This document shows, piece after piece, positions 9,053 through 17,724 of a stretch of DNA of 64,000 nucleotides. The notes under the pieces are model-generated. The model was given only the letters and a program-made list of their open reading frames with translations, was not told where the DNA came from and ran no database searches. Each line of letters starts with the position of its first letter. The first letter of the stretch is position 1. The DNA comes from Salibacter halophilus (GTDB lineage Bacteria > Bacteroidota > Bacteroidia > Flavobacteriales_G > Salibacteraceae). The stretch spans positions 1-64,000 of the forward strand of contig NZ_WACR01000010.1 of the NCBI RefSeq assembly GCF_008806325.1. The letters are read 5' to 3'. Position numbers and translations under genes: made by a program.

Positions 9053-9800
9053 CGCGCTGAATTTTAAGTAATTTGGAATATTTCAAATAAGTAGCGTAAG
9101 CAGAGTACCAGGCGATTTTGAATCCGGCTTTGCCATCGAGTAGTCCTAGTCTCAATAGATAACCGCCAACAAATTTTGCAAAAGGGTTAATGATTAATTT
9201 CAACCAGTTTGATTTTTTGCCTTTTTTGAAAGCGGCTTTACTCGAAATATCAGTGAATTTATGAATTTGCTTGAGATGTTGATCGAATGAATAAAAACTG
9301 TAATGAAGTAAGTGTCCGTCAAGTAATTTTTCAGAACTGCCTTTTTCTAATTCATAACGATCGTGCGGATTGAGGCCTGTCCATTTCCCCTTTCGTGAAT
9401 CCCAAAGTCGAAGCTTGATATCAGGGTACCAGTTTCCGTGCCTGATCCAGGAGCCGCAATAGTTGGTGAGTCGCCTAATTTTGTAGCCGTCAACTGAAAA
9501 ACTTTCCTTGGCTTTTTTGATGCTTTTTGTGAGTTCTTCATCTAGCGCTTCATCGGCATCGAGCGAAAGGACATGCGGATATTTGGCTTGTGTAATCGCC
9601 CAGTTTTTTTGCTCGATGTGTCCGTCAAATTTATGTGTGACAAAACGTGCCCCTTTTTCCTCACAAATTTCTTTTGTGCGATCGGTAGAAAAGCTGTCAA
9701 CCACCACGATATCATCAGCTACTGGCTTGAGCGAATCGAGGCAACGACCAATATTCTGTTCCTCGTTGAAGGTTATTATGACGGCACTGATCGGTGTCAT
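9045..9800 (-). CDS. Glycosyltransferase family 2, WaaE/KdtX-like
   Basis: Inverting GT-A transferase of 251 residues resembling the LPS-core glucosyltransferase WaaE. It has the family 2 start ISAVIITFNEEQNIGRCLDS, VVVDSFSTDRT, the metal-binding DxD as SLDADEAL, and the acceptor-side block LWDSRKGKWTGLNPHD. The C-terminal segment has amphipathic helices suited to membrane contact. It overlaps the alr gene upstream by 4 nt (9797-9800) and the GT4 gene downstream by 8 nt, so alr, GT2 and GT4 form one minus-strand operon, linking peptidoglycan precursor supply with envelope glycan assembly. Substrate is inferred only at class level. Confidence 0.9.
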   Translation of the reverse strand: MTPISAVIITFNEEQNIGRCLDSLKPVADDIVVVDSFSTDRTKEICEEKGARFVTHKFDGHIEQKNWAITQAKYPHVLSLDADEALDEELTKSIKKAKESFSVDGYKIRRLTNYCGSWIRHGNWYPDIKLRLWDSRKGKWTGLNPHDRYELEKGSSEKLLDGHLLHYSFYSFDQHLKQIHKFTDISSKAAFKKGKKSNWLKLIINPFAKFVGGYLLRLGLLDGKAGFKIAWYSAYATYLKYSKLLKIQRGA

Positions 9801-11362
9801 TCCTGCAAATAAACACGTTTTACCCGACCTGAGACACTTGTGAGCACTTCATACGGAATCGTTTCCATGATTTTGGCGAGTTGTTGTACTGTTTGGTTCT
9901 GACCAAAAACAATGACTTCGTCACCTTCTTTTACATCGGTCAGATCCGTAATATCCAGCATGCACATGTCCATGCAAATATTTCCAATGATAGGAGCCGG
10001 TTGGTTGTTGATCAACATATGGGCTTTTCGGTTTCCGAGTCTGCGATCGAGGCCATCAGCGTAACCGATGCTTACCGTTGCGATACGCATTTTTTTAGAT
10101 GCCTTTTCTGCACGTCCGTAACCAACCGTTTCACCAGCTTCAATTTCGCGTATTTGTACAATCTCTGATCGAAGCGAAGAAATGTGTTTCAGTTTTGGTT
10201 GAAGTTCTTTGTCACCGGTAACCCCGTAAATTCCGAGTCCGAGACGAACCATGTCGAATTGCGCATCGGGGAAACGTGAAATACCTGATGAATTGAGAAT
10301 GTGTTTTTGGAAACTGTAACCGAGTTCTTTTTCCAGCTTTTGTGCGATACGCTCAAACTTTTCGATTTGACCGAGGGTGAAATCGTTTTCATTTGGATCT
10401 TCGCTCACGGCAAGGTGCGACATCACAGAGGTTACTCTTACGCTCGGTTCTGACCGTAATTGTTCGATTAATTCATCAATTTGATGTTCCTCAAATCCGA
10501 GTCGGTTCATGCCGGTATCAACCTTGATATGAATGGGATAAGGATTTTCAAACTCACTGGCTGATTTCTTCAACTTTTCAGTAAAAGCACGAAATCCTCG
10601 CAAATTGTAAATCTCAGGCTCCAGGTTAAAACGAATCATCGCTTCGTAGCCGCTCTGTTCAGGACTCAAAACCATAATGGGTAATTCTACACCGGCAAGC
10701 CTCAGGTTGATGCCTTCATCGGGATAAGCAACACCAAGATAATCGACATCATTTGCCTGGAGTAAATTTCCTATTTGCGTGATTCCACTTCCGTAAGCAG
10801 CGGCTTTCACCATGACCATCAACTTCACATTTGGCTTGAGAACACTGCGGTAAACATTGAGGTTGTGGATGAGGTTATCGAGCGAAATGTTCAGTATTGT
10901 CTCGTGTGTCTTTTCCTGAAAAACGTAATCGAGCTTTTGAAAATTAGATTTTGACGACCCGGCAACTAAAATGAAGTGTTCTTCAAATGAGAGGAGGTCT
11001 TCATTCTCGAGAAACTTGCTAACGTTCTTGTAAAACGCCTGATTTTGGTATTTGAACTGTTCACGGTTTTCGCAAAATCCCGGGCCAATTCCTATAAATC
11101 GCTCAATGATATTCTGCTGCAAGATATTTGCAATTTCCTCATATAGTTGTGGTTTAGGTTTACCGGCAGGATCTGAAAGAATAACCGTTTTCCTGGCATT
11201 CTTTCCCTGCTGCAGGAGAAAATTCATGGATTTGCGAATATCGCTGAGATCTTCACATTTGAGGTTACTCACGAGAGTAGATCCGTAAATCCCTGATTTC
11301 ATCTCCATAGCGTTTTCACGCATATCGAGTAGTTTGCTATTTTGTCGCGCTTTGAATTTCAT
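9797..11362 (-). CDS. alr: Alanine racemase with an N-terminal remnant of MurF
   Basis: PLP enzyme interconverting L- and D-alanine for peptidoglycan. The racemase occupies about residues 155-521: PLP lysine K186 in [25 protein letters not shown], the Tyr of GETVGYGR, and the substrate-side [13 protein letters not shown]. Alanine racemases are normally ~370 residues; here ~150 extra residues precede it. They match, as I recall it, the last domain of MurF in the MurF-Alr fusions of Bacteroidota ([26 protein letters not shown]), but MurF's ATP-binding and N-terminal domains are absent because tdk begins immediately upstream (26-nt overlap). It holds three copies of the recurrent word, two as a close inverted pair. 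Confidence 0.9.
   Translation of the reverse strand: MKFKARQNSKLLDMRENAMEMKSGIYGSTLVSNLKCEDLSDIRKSMNFLLQQGKNARKTVILSDPAGKPKPQLYEEIANILQQNIIERFIGIGPGFCENREQFKYQNQAFYKNVSKFLENEDLLSFEEHFILVAGSSKSNFQKLDYVFQEKTHETILNISLDNLIHNLNVYRSVLKPNVKLMVMVKAAAYGSGITQIGNLLQANDVDYLGVAYPDEGINLRLAGVELPIMVLSPEQSGYEAMIRFNLEPEIYNLRGFRAFTEKLKKSASEFENPYPIHIKVDTGMNRLGFEEHQIDELIEQLRSEPSVRVTSVMSHLAVSEDPNENDFTLGQIEKFERIAQKLEKELGYSFQKHILNSSGISRFPDAQFDMVRLGLGIYGVTGDKELQPKLKHISSLRSEIVQIREIEAGETVGYGRAEKASKKMRIATVSIGYADGLDRRLGNRKAHMLINNQPAPIIGNICMDMCMLDITDLTDVKEGDEVIVFGQNQTVQQLAKIMETIPYEVLTSVSGRVKRVYLQE
9895..9947. repeat. Close inverted pair of the recurrent decamer inside alr
   Basis: GGTTCTGACC at 9895-9904 and GGTCAGATCC at 9938-9947 face each other across 33 nt. 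They are complementary at nine of ten positions (N differs) and could form a cruciform or an RNA hairpin in the alr coding region. Confidence 0.8.
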
Positions 11363-11921
11363 AAAAACATTTTCGGCAAAGAGGCTGATAATCTTCTTTT
11401 TCTCCTAAATGAACGAGTGCCTCTGCTTTGCTTATACGGTTTGAGTGGTTGGCGAGGTTTCCGCATTTGACACAAACAGCATGAACTTTGGTGACGTATT
11501 CGGCAACAGCCATAAGGTTAGGGATGGGACCAAAAGGATGACCTTTAAAATCCATGTCGAGTCCGGCTACAATAACTCTTGCGCCTCTGTTTGCCAGTTG
11601 AACACAAACCTCAGTGAGTTCATCGTCAAAAAACTGGGCTTCATCAATTCCCACCACATCAACGTTATCAGCCAAAATAGCGATGTTTCCTGATGATGGA
11701 ACCGGAGTTGAGCTAATCGAGTTTTCATCGTGGCTCACAACTTCTTCTTCGTGATAACGAGTATCGATTTGTGGCTTGAAAATTTCAACGCGTTGTTTGG
11801 CAAATTCGGCACGTTTTAATCGTCTTATTAATTCCTCGGTCTTGCCCGAGAACATTGATCCACATATGACTTCTATCCAACCACTTTTAGCGTGGTGATT
11901 GATTGTATCTTCTAAAAACAT
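11337..11921 (-). CDS. tdk: Thymidine kinase, type II
   Basis: Phosphorylates thymidine in pyrimidine salvage; cytosolic tetramer. It is 194 residues, normal length. Visible are the P-loop [11 protein letters not shown] (21-31), the Walker-B-like [13 protein letters not shown], the lasso region, and the structural zinc site as two cysteine pairs, CVKCG and CRKC. The 3' end overlaps alr by 26 nt. A -7 box lies about 40 nt upstream and overlaps that of the divergent coiled-coil gene. Confidence 0.96.
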   Translation of the reverse strand: MFLEDTINHHAKSGWIEVICGSMFSGKTEELIRRLKRAEFAKQRVEIFKPQIDTRYHEEEVVSHDENSISSTPVPSSGNIAILADNVDVVGIDEAQFFDDELTEVCVQLANRGARVIVAGLDMDFKGHPFGPIPNLMAVAEYVTKVHAVCVKCGNLANHSNRISKAEALVHLGEKEDYQPLCRKCFYEIQSATK

Positions 11922-11955
11922 TTAGGATGATTAAAAAATCAACATAGGAGACACA

Positions 11956-11973
11956 CAAATCTAACTAAATTTG
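11956..11973. promoter_or_regulatory. Overlapping divergent -7 boxes for tdk and the acidic protein gene
   Basis: The 18-nt stretch CAAATCTAACTAAATTTG holds TAAATTTG on the plus strand (11966-11973) and TAGATTTG on the minus strand (11956-11963). The two -7 boxes are back to back with 2 nt between, so two polymerases cannot open both at once. For tdk a TTTG lies 17 nt upstream of its box. Confidence 0.65.
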
Positions 11974-12005
11974 CGTTGTACAAAGGTGAATATAATTGAA
12001 CCAAA

Positions 12006-12854
12006 ATGCCGATAAAAACAGAAGAATTAAAAGAGATTGCCCTTAAACAAATTGAGTTGCTCAACAGTGATGCTGATGTGTTGAAATCATCTCAGCAGTT
12101 GAGTGAGAAACAAATCGATGAACTTTTAAGTCACGTTCAGCAGGTTCAACAAAAATTATCGGTGCTGAAGTTTATGTTGGAATTACCTGATGGCGAAGAA
12201 GTGGTTGTGACGCAAAACGCTGTTGAATCGAATAGCGAAAAAGAAGAAAAACCTGCTCAACACGAATCAATCATGCATCAGGTAGATGATTTTGAGGAAT
12301 CAATTGCTGAGGATGCTGAAGAAGTGAAAGAAGATGAACGGTCAGAGCCTGAATCCGAAACCTTAAGTGGAGAAAAGCCTGATGAGCAAAAGACAGAGCC
12401 GGTTGAGGAAAAGAAAGAAGAAGAAATCGAAGAGGAACAGCCAAAAGCAGATTCTGAAGATTCGGCTGAGAAAACCGAAGATCGCTCTGAGGAAAAAAGT
12501 GAGGAAGTTGAAGAAAAGTCGGCTGAGAAGGGATCTGACCATGAAGTTGAAGAAAAATCAACCATTGAAGATTCTTCACCATCAAATAATTCACTTGCCG
12601 ATTATCTCGGCAGCAAAAGAATCGATGACCTGAAAACGGCAATCGGGTTGAACGAACGCTTTTTGTTTTCAAATGAACTGTTCGATGGAAATATGGAAGC
12701 GTTTAACAGGGCATTGAGTGAATTGAATCATTTGGAAAGTTACGAACACGCAAATAATTACGTTGAAAAACAACTCAAACCAACTTATGAGTGGGACATG
12801 GAAAGTGAGACAACTGTTGCTTTTATGTCGTTAATTCAACGTAGATTTATGTAA
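12006..12854 (+). CDS. Acidic low-complexity protein with conserved C-terminal helical domain
   Basis: 282 residues, function unknown. Residues 1-60 are predicted coiled coil (LKEIALKQIELLNSDADVL). Residues about 75-195 are a Glu/Ser/Lys-rich, probably disordered stretch. Residues about 198-282 form a conserved module (SLADYLGSKRIDDLKTAIGL, NERFLFSNELFDGN, ending FMSLIQRRFM), which I recognise from many Bacteroidota proteins of unknown role. It lies 17 nt before the TerB-like gene and is likely co-transcribed with it and rsmI. It has no signal peptide, so cytosolic. Start ATG 12006 follows an exact -7 box by 32 nt. Two copies of the recurrent word fall in the disordered part. Confidence 0.8.
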   Translation: MPIKTEELKEIALKQIELLNSDADVLKSSQQLSEKQIDELLSHVQQVQQKLSVLKFMLELPDGEEVVVTQNAVESNSEKEEKPAQHESIMHQVDDFEESIAEDAEEVKEDERSEPESETLSGEKPDEQKTEPVEEKKEEEIEEEQPKADSEDSAEKTEDRSEEKSEEVEEKSAEKGSDHEVEEKSTIEDSSPSNNSLADYLGSKRIDDLKTAIGLNERFLFSNELFDGNMEAFNRALSELNHLESYEHANNYVEKQLKPTYEWDMESETTVAFMSLIQRRFM

Positions 12855-12871
12855 AAATTTTTAACCGTTTT

Positions 12872-13288
12872 ATGGAGACTGAAAACAAGCTTAAAAACAA
12901 AGAACATTTTCGCCACTTGCTCAGTATAGCAATGGCTGACGGTATTTTAGATAAAGCAGAACTCGATTTTTTATTTAAAATCTCAAACCAGTTTTATATC
13001 ACTCGTGAAGAGTTGAGCGAGATCATTCAAAAACCGAATGAGTTTCACGATGAAAACATCAAACTCACTCAGCAAGATAGAGCTGAGCAACTTTACGACC
13101 TCGTTGAAATGATGAGCCTTGACGGTGAAGCCGATCAGCGGGAGCAGGAGCTTTGCATGAGCTTTGGCGTTGCTATGGGGATTGACTCTGAAAAAATTGA
13201 AGATTTCATCAAAACTGTTGCAGAAAAAATTGAGTCTGGCGAATCGAAAGAAGCTATCGCGAGCAGCTTAGTTGAAAAAGCCATTTAA
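12872..13288 (+). CDS. TerB-like helical protein
   Basis: 138 residues, no signal peptide. All-helical with the TerB/DjlA-N pattern: FRHLLSIAMADGILDKAELDFL and a second copy of the same layout, LYDLVEMMSLDGEADQREQELC, in which acidic residues follow the first helix. TerB folds bind metal or membranes in other systems; nothing here fixes the role. It is sandwiched between the acidic protein and rsmI; the rsmI ATG comes 1 nt after its stop codon. Confidence 0.7.
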   Translation: METENKLKNKEHFRHLLSIAMADGILDKAELDFLFKISNQFYITREELSEIIQKPNEFHDENIKLTQQDRAEQLYDLVEMMSLDGEADQREQELCMSFGVAMGIDSEKIEDFIKTVAEKIESGESKEAIASSLVEKAI

Positions 13289-13289
13289 T

Positions 13290-13970
13290 ATGGCAGGCCT
13301 TTATCTGGTTCCCACGCCAATTGGCAATTTAGAGGATATTACGGTCAGAGCCCTTTCAGTCCTCAAAGAGGTGGATTTGATTCTGGCCGAGGATACCCGG
13401 CAAACCGGAAAGCTCCTCAAGCATTTTAGTATTGACAAGCCGCTCAAATCTTTTCATCAGCACAACGAACACAAGCAGGTAGAAAAAGTAGTTGAATTAC
13501 TCGAAGAAGGGCAAACACTAGCATTGGTCTCTGATGCGGGAACCCCCGGAATTTCAGATCCGGGATTTTTACTCGTTCGCGAATGCGTGGCTCACGATAT
13601 TGATGTGCAAACGCTTCCCGGAGCAACCGCTTTTGTCCCTGCTCTTGTAAACTCAGGTTTGCCGTGCGATCGTTTTTTGTTTGAAGGCTTTCTTCCTCAC
13701 AAAAAAGGAAGACAAACACGCCTTACAAAACTGGCTGAAGAGGAACGGACAATCGTTTTTTATGAATCGCCTCATCGGTTGGTGAAAACACTCAAGCAAC
13801 TCAGCGAATATTTTGGATCTGACCGAAAAGCAGCAGTTTGCAGAGAATTGACTAAAATACACGAGGAAACAAAACGCGGCTCGCTTCATGAGTTACATGA
13901 CTATTACGACTCTAAAGGTGTTAAAGGCGAAATAGTGGTCGTTGTTGAAGGACTCGGCAGAAAATCGTGA
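13290..13970 (+). CDS. rsmI: 16S rRNA (cytidine-1402-2'-O)-methyltransferase
   Basis: SAM-dependent enzyme methylating the ribose of C1402 in the 16S rRNA P site. It is 226 residues from the ATG at 13290; shorter than E. coli RsmI because it lacks the C-terminal extension, as in other Bacteroidota. The tetrapyrrole-methylase fold is evident: LYLVPTPIGNLEDIT at the N terminus, LILAEDTRQTGKLL, LVSDAGTPGISDPG and LPGATAFVPALV. An in-frame TTG at 13272 inside the TerB-like gene is less likely. The stop overlaps the GTG start of bioY by 4 nt. Copies of the recurrent word lie at 13343 and 13815. Confidence 0.96.
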   Translation: MAGLYLVPTPIGNLEDITVRALSVLKEVDLILAEDTRQTGKLLKHFSIDKPLKSFHQHNEHKQVEKVVELLEEGQTLALVSDAGTPGISDPGFLLVRECVAHDIDVQTLPGATAFVPALVNSGLPCDRFLFEGFLPHKKGRQTRLTKLAEEERTIVFYESPHRLVKTLKQLSEYFGSDRKAAVCRELTKIHEETKRGSLHELHDYYDSKGVKGEIVVVVEGLGRKS

Positions 13971-14494
13971 ATACAAAGCAAATAGCCATATTCTTCATTT
14001 TATTGGGACTGGCCTGCCTAAGCGGACCACTGAGTATCCCGATTCCCGGAACTGAGGTAGATATATCGCTTCAAACCCTTTTTCTCGTTTTACCCGCTTT
14101 TGTTTTTCCTTTGAAAAAAGCATTGCTGTTGGTGTTGAGCTATTTGTTCCTGGGTGCGTTGGGGTTACCGGTTTTTTCAGATGGCTCTTCTGGGATAGAT
14201 GTTTTATTGGGACCTCATATTGGCTTTTTCATTGGTTTTTTGATTTCAAATGTTGTTGCAAGTGCTCTTAAAGTATTCCTCAATAATAGGTTTTGGTCAA
14301 CATTTATTAACTTTAGCATCAGTCAATTTGTGACCTTGATAACCGGATTTATCGTATTATCTATAAAACAGGACAGTCTTCATATTATGCTCGAAAGCCT
14401 GAATTTTATTCCGGGCCTACTCGTGAAATCACTGATTGGTTCTGGTGTAGTAGGCTGGCTGAGAGTTAAAAATCTAATTTGGCACGAACATTGA
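13967..14494 (+). CDS. bioY: BioY-family biotin transporter component
   Basis: Small integral membrane S-component for biotin uptake (ECF-type transport). 175 residues, about six helices. Family marks: PIPIPGTEVDISLQTLFLVL (the P-x-P-x-S/T-LQT segment), YLFLGALGLPVFSDGSSG and GPHIGFFIGFLIS. Biotin-synthesis genes and the EcfA/EcfT partners are not in the window, so it may work alone or with a distant energiser. The GTG start overlaps the rsmI stop by 4 nt, indicating coupled translation. Confidence 0.85.
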   Translation: MNTKQIAIFFILLGLACLSGPLSIPIPGTEVDISLQTLFLVLPAFVFPLKKALLLVLSYLFLGALGLPVFSDGSSGIDVLLGPHIGFFIGFLISNVVASALKVFLNNRFWSTFINFSISQFVTLITGFIVLSIKQDSLHIMLESLNFIPGLLVKSLIGSGVVGWLRVKNLIWHEH

Positions 14495-14520
14495 ACTATA
14501 TGATGCAAAAGGAGGAAATC

Positions 14521-15336
14521 ATGAAAAGAATAGGAATCGTTTTCGTGGTGTTATTTGGCCTCAGCATGCTTCATGCCCAAAAGCCCGAAATCAAAAGAAT
14601 TGAACAGGATATCAGTGAACTTCACAGAGTAGACTATCCCGTTTTTCAAAAAGGTGAACGTATTGAATATCTCGTGCATTACGGGATTGTTGATGCAGGT
14701 AAAGCTGTAATTGAAATTAAAAACGAAACACATTATTACGGAAGTCGTGAAGCACTTCACGTAGTAGGTAAAGGTAGAAGTGTTGGTGCTTTTGACTGGG
14801 TTTTTAAAGTAAGAGATACTTACGAGAGTTTTATCGATGCTAAAAACATTCACCCATACGAGTTTAAGCGCGATGTAAGTGAAGGTGGTTATGAGTTCAA
14901 ACAACACTACAAGTTTGAACATGACGAAAACAAAGTGAAAACTGAAAAAGGTGAAGTGAAAAGAGTTCCTTACGGAATACAGGATATGATTAGTGCATTT
15001 TACTTTGCCCGCACGCTCGACCTCAGTAAATATGAAAAAGGTGAAATAATCGTTTTACAAGCATTCATGGACGGAAAAATTGAACCTTTAAAAATTCGCT
15101 ACACAGGTAGAGAAACGATTAAAACTGAAGCAGGTAAGTTCAGGTGCTTAAAGTTTGAACCAATCGTTCAGCCGGGAAGGGTTTTTGACGAACCGGGAGA
15201 TCTCACAGTGTATATTACTGATGATAAAAACAGAATACCGGTCTTGGCTAAAGCAGGAATTTTGGTAGGCTCAATAAAAATGGAACTTACCAATTACAGC
15301 CAGCTTTCACATCCTGTAGCTTTAGTGAGTAAATAA
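14521..15336 (+). CDS. DUF3108 secreted protein
   Basis: 271 residues from the ATG at 14521, which has one of the few strong Shine-Dalgarno sequences here (AAAGGAGG, ending 6 nt before it); an earlier in-frame start at 14479 overlaps bioY and is less likely. A signal peptide (KRIGIVFVVLFGLSMLHAQ) directs it to the periplasm or outer membrane. The body has the DUF3108 layout: FQKGERIEYLVHYGIVDAGK, then GKGRSVGAFDWVF, and a late RYTGRETIKTEAGKFRCLKF. DUF3108 folds are beta-rich and of unknown function. A good terminator follows. Confidence 0.85.
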   Translation: MKRIGIVFVVLFGLSMLHAQKPEIKRIEQDISELHRVDYPVFQKGERIEYLVHYGIVDAGKAVIEIKNETHYYGSREALHVVGKGRSVGAFDWVFKVRDTYESFIDAKNIHPYEFKRDVSEGGYEFKQHYKFEHDENKVKTEKGEVKRVPYGIQDMISAFYFARTLDLSKYEKGEIIVLQAFMDGKIEPLKIRYTGRETIKTEAGKFRCLKFEPIVQPGRVFDEPGDLTVYITDDKNRIPVLAKAGILVGSIKMELTNYSQLSHPVALVSK

Positions 15337-15364
15337 TTTTCACAATTCATTGTGAATCAAATTT

Positions 15365-15396
15365 AAAGCAGGTCTAATTTTTAGGCCTGCTTTTCG
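15365..15396 (+). terminator. Intrinsic terminator after the DUF3108 gene
   Basis: AAAGCAGG-T-CTAA pairs with TTAG-G-CCTGCTTT (12-13 bp with one mismatch, 3-nt loop), followed by TTTTCGTTTT. It closes the unit running from 12006. Confidence 0.85.
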
Positions 15397-15418
15397 TTTT
15401 CTTTGGATAAATGAGTTG

Positions 15419-15426
15419 TATATTCG
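15419..15426 (+). promoter_or_regulatory. Possible -7 box for the M23 peptidase gene
   Basis: TATATTCG, a TAnnTTTG box with one change, 70 nt before the ATG. No -33 element at the right distance. Confidence 0.35.
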
Positions 15427-15495
15427 CAGCCGTTTTAGCGAACCTCATAGAGAAGAACTCGTAAATAACGCGAATTATCAGCCAAAATACCTGAC

Positions 15496-16797
15496 ATGGC
15501 GAAACATAAATTAGCTTACATCTTACTGGGAATCACAGTTGCCGTTTTTGCCGGCCTTCTTTTATTTTGTGAAAATAACAGTCAGAACCCGCAAACCCTC
15601 GCGCAATCGTCTACCGTAGCCGACACGCTCACTCCCGATTCCAGTGAACTCAACATGGAATACGGAATGATTGCCGACTCATTTTCTGTGTACAAAGGAA
15701 AGATTGAACGCAATCAGTTTTTGGCAGATATCCTGCTCAAGTACAATGTTTCATATCCTGAGATTGACAGGTTGGTGAAAAATGCCAAAGACATTTTTGA
15801 TGTCCGCGATATCCGTCACGGTCGCGATTACGCAGTTTATTGCAAGAAAGACAGCACTGGAAAAGCTGCTTGTTTTGTTTATGAACCCAACCCAACAGAG
15901 TATGTTGTTTTTGATTTGAGAGATAGTATTTCTGTCTTTAAAGGACAAAAAGAGATTGAAGTCAGAACGAAAGAAGCCTCAGGTGTAATAACATCATCTC
16001 TTTTTGAAACATTAGTCGATAATGATTTGAGTCCGGCACTTGCTTTGGAGTTAAGCGACATTTATGCCTGGACAATCGACTTCTACCGCATTCAAAAAGG
16101 AGATTATTTTAAAGTAGTTTTTGATGAGCATTACGTTGATGATGAATTCATTGGCGTAGGTAAAATTCATGCTGCAAACTTCAACCACATGGGGAATCCA
16201 TTTTACGCTTTCAGCTTTAACGATGGCGACTTTGAAGATTACTACGATGAAAATGGAGAGAGTTTGCGCAAAGCATTCCTAAAATCCCCACTCAAGTTTG
16301 GCCGATTGACTTCAGGCTACACAAAACGCAGATTCCACCCGGTTCAAAAGCGTTGGAAAGCTCATCTTGGAACCGATTATGCTGCTCCGCGCGGAACGCC
16401 TATTATGAGTACAGGTGACGGTGTTGTTATAGCGGCTCAATACAGCAAGTACAACGGGAATTACGTAAAAATCCGTCACAACGGAACTTATACCACTCAG
16501 TATCTTCACATGACCAAGATCAAGAGCGGAATTAGAGCTGGTGTAAAAGTTAAGCAGAGCGATATTATCGGTTATGTTGGAAGCACAGGCTTAGCGACCG
16601 GACCTCACGTTTGCTACCGCTTTTGGAAAAACGGAAGTCAGGTTGATCACAGACGCGAAAAATTGCCTCCATCAAAACCGGTTAAAGAAGATATGCGCGA
16701 AGAGTTTGAGCAGGAAATGCACGAACAAAAACAGCAACTCGATAGTATTCCAATCGATACTGATGCTGTAAAAGGTGAAAAACTAGCGTCTATTTAA
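15496..16797 (+). CDS. M23-family (LytM) peptidoglycan peptidase-like protein
   Basis: 433 residues: N-terminal anchor (LAYILLGITVAVFAGLLLFC), a central LysM/OapA-like region (about 60-250) and a C-terminal LytM domain (about 265-390). The first zinc motif is intact (KAHLGTDYAAP, H-x3-D) and QYLHM supplies the catalytic His. The last motif, normally GPHLHYE with a zinc-ligand His, reads GPHVCYRF: the ligand position is Cys. I recall the same form in other Bacteroidota M23 proteins, so it may be a lineage variant that uses Cys, or a non-hydrolytic activator like EnvC/NlpD. Periplasmic. Convergent with the GDPD gene, overlapping by 8 nt. Confidence 0.88.
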   Translation: MAKHKLAYILLGITVAVFAGLLLFCENNSQNPQTLAQSSTVADTLTPDSSELNMEYGMIADSFSVYKGKIERNQFLADILLKYNVSYPEIDRLVKNAKDIFDVRDIRHGRDYAVYCKKDSTGKAACFVYEPNPTEYVVFDLRDSISVFKGQKEIEVRTKEASGVITSSLFETLVDNDLSPALALELSDIYAWTIDFYRIQKGDYFKVVFDEHYVDDEFIGVGKIHAANFNHMGNPFYAFSFNDGDFEDYYDENGESLRKAFLKSPLKFGRLTSGYTKRRFHPVQKRWKAHLGTDYAAPRGTPIMSTGDGVVIAAQYSKYNGNYVKIRHNGTYTTQYLHMTKIKSGIRAGVKVKQSDIIGYVGSTGLATGPHVCYRFWKNGSQVDHRREKLPPSKPVKEDMREEFEQEMHEQKQQLDSIPIDTDAVKGEKLASI

Positions 16798-17677
16798 TTT
16801 CGGTCAGAACCTCAGTTAACCTGTTGGGGTAATCCGTGATAATTCCGTCAATGCCCCAGTTGATCAGGTTTATCATGTCGTCTTTTTCGTTGACTGTCCA
16901 GGAAATTACCCGAATATTTTGTTCGTGTAAATTCTCAATGTCTTGAGCATTTAAAAGTTCAAAATCTGGACTGTAGATGTCTGGTTTAAAACCGAGCTCA
17001 GCGATGTTTTCTTCAAATGGTTTTACATTCTCAATAAGCAAAGCAATCTCTACTTCAGGATGGTTTTCATGAGCGTATTGCAGAGTTCTAATATCAAATG
17101 ATTGAAGCGTAAACCGATCAGTCAATCCGTGCTTCTTAATAGTTTGAATCAGTAATTCAGCAAACTCATTTGGCTCAGGATGGTAGATGTTATCCGTTTC
17201 GGGAATGCATTTTGTTTCTATGTTGAAGTGAACCGGAGGAGTATTGTTCTTTTCACTGAAAGACTTAGCCAGTTCAATTACTTCAGTCAGAGTAGGTTTA
17301 TAGGTTTTAATTTTTTTTTGTTCAGGAAATCTGGGATTGAACTTTGTTCCGCAGTCGAAATTCCGGATCTGACCGTGATCCATTTTATAGATGTTTAGCT
17401 TGTCGCTATTTTGCGGAATTGAGTCTGGAATATCACAAATCTCCTTGCTGATATAAGGCTCGTGTGAGACGATCAACCTGTTTTCTCCAGATACCACAAC
17501 ATCCATTTCGAGAGTAGTTACACCGATTTCCAGGGCTTTTTCAAATGCTTCGAGAGAATTTTCCGGGAGTAAGCCACGGCATCCGCGGTGACCCTGAATG
17601 TCGAAGTTTTCGTTATTCATATTCGTGCAATTTAGCATTAGCGACAGACAAATAGAGATGACGACAATAAATCTCAT
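16790..17677 (-). CDS. Glycerophosphodiester phosphodiesterase (GDPD), probable lipoprotein
   Basis: Hydrolyses glycerophosphodiesters to glycerol-3-phosphate and an alcohol. From the ATG at 17677 it has 295 residues; the longer ORF start at 17734 would hide the signal peptide MRFIVVISICLSLMLNC, whose Cys suggests a lipoprotein despite an imperfect lipobox. GDPD motifs: QGHRGCRGLLPENSLEAF (HR..x..PENT type), TLEMDVVVSGENRLIVSHEP (ExD and His), HFNIETK, and the ending NWGIDGIITDYPNR. Probably periplasmic, with lipid- or phosphate-salvage function. It carries two recurrent words (16802, 17365) and its 3' end overlaps the M23 gene by 8 nt. Confidence 0.92.
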   Translation of the reverse strand: MRFIVVISICLSLMLNCTNMNNENFDIQGHRGCRGLLPENSLEAFEKALEIGVTTLEMDVVVSGENRLIVSHEPYISKEICDIPDSIPQNSDKLNIYKMDHGQIRNFDCGTKFNPRFPEQKKIKTYKPTLTEVIELAKSFSEKNNTPPVHFNIETKCIPETDNIYHPEPNEFAELLIQTIKKHGLTDRFTLQSFDIRTLQYAHENHPEVEIALLIENVKPFEENIAELGFKPDIYSPDFELLNAQDIENLHEQNIRVISWTVNEKDDMINLINWGIDGIITDYPNRLTEVLTEIK

Positions 17678-17724
17678 AATTTTGAAAATTGTAAGTGAAA
17701 GTACATAATCGGCATTAAGTGAAT

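Noticed and set aside
12278-12672. Long opposite-strand ORFs across the acidic protein gene
   Set aside because: They mirror the Glu/Ser/Lys low-complexity codons and show no protein-like pattern.
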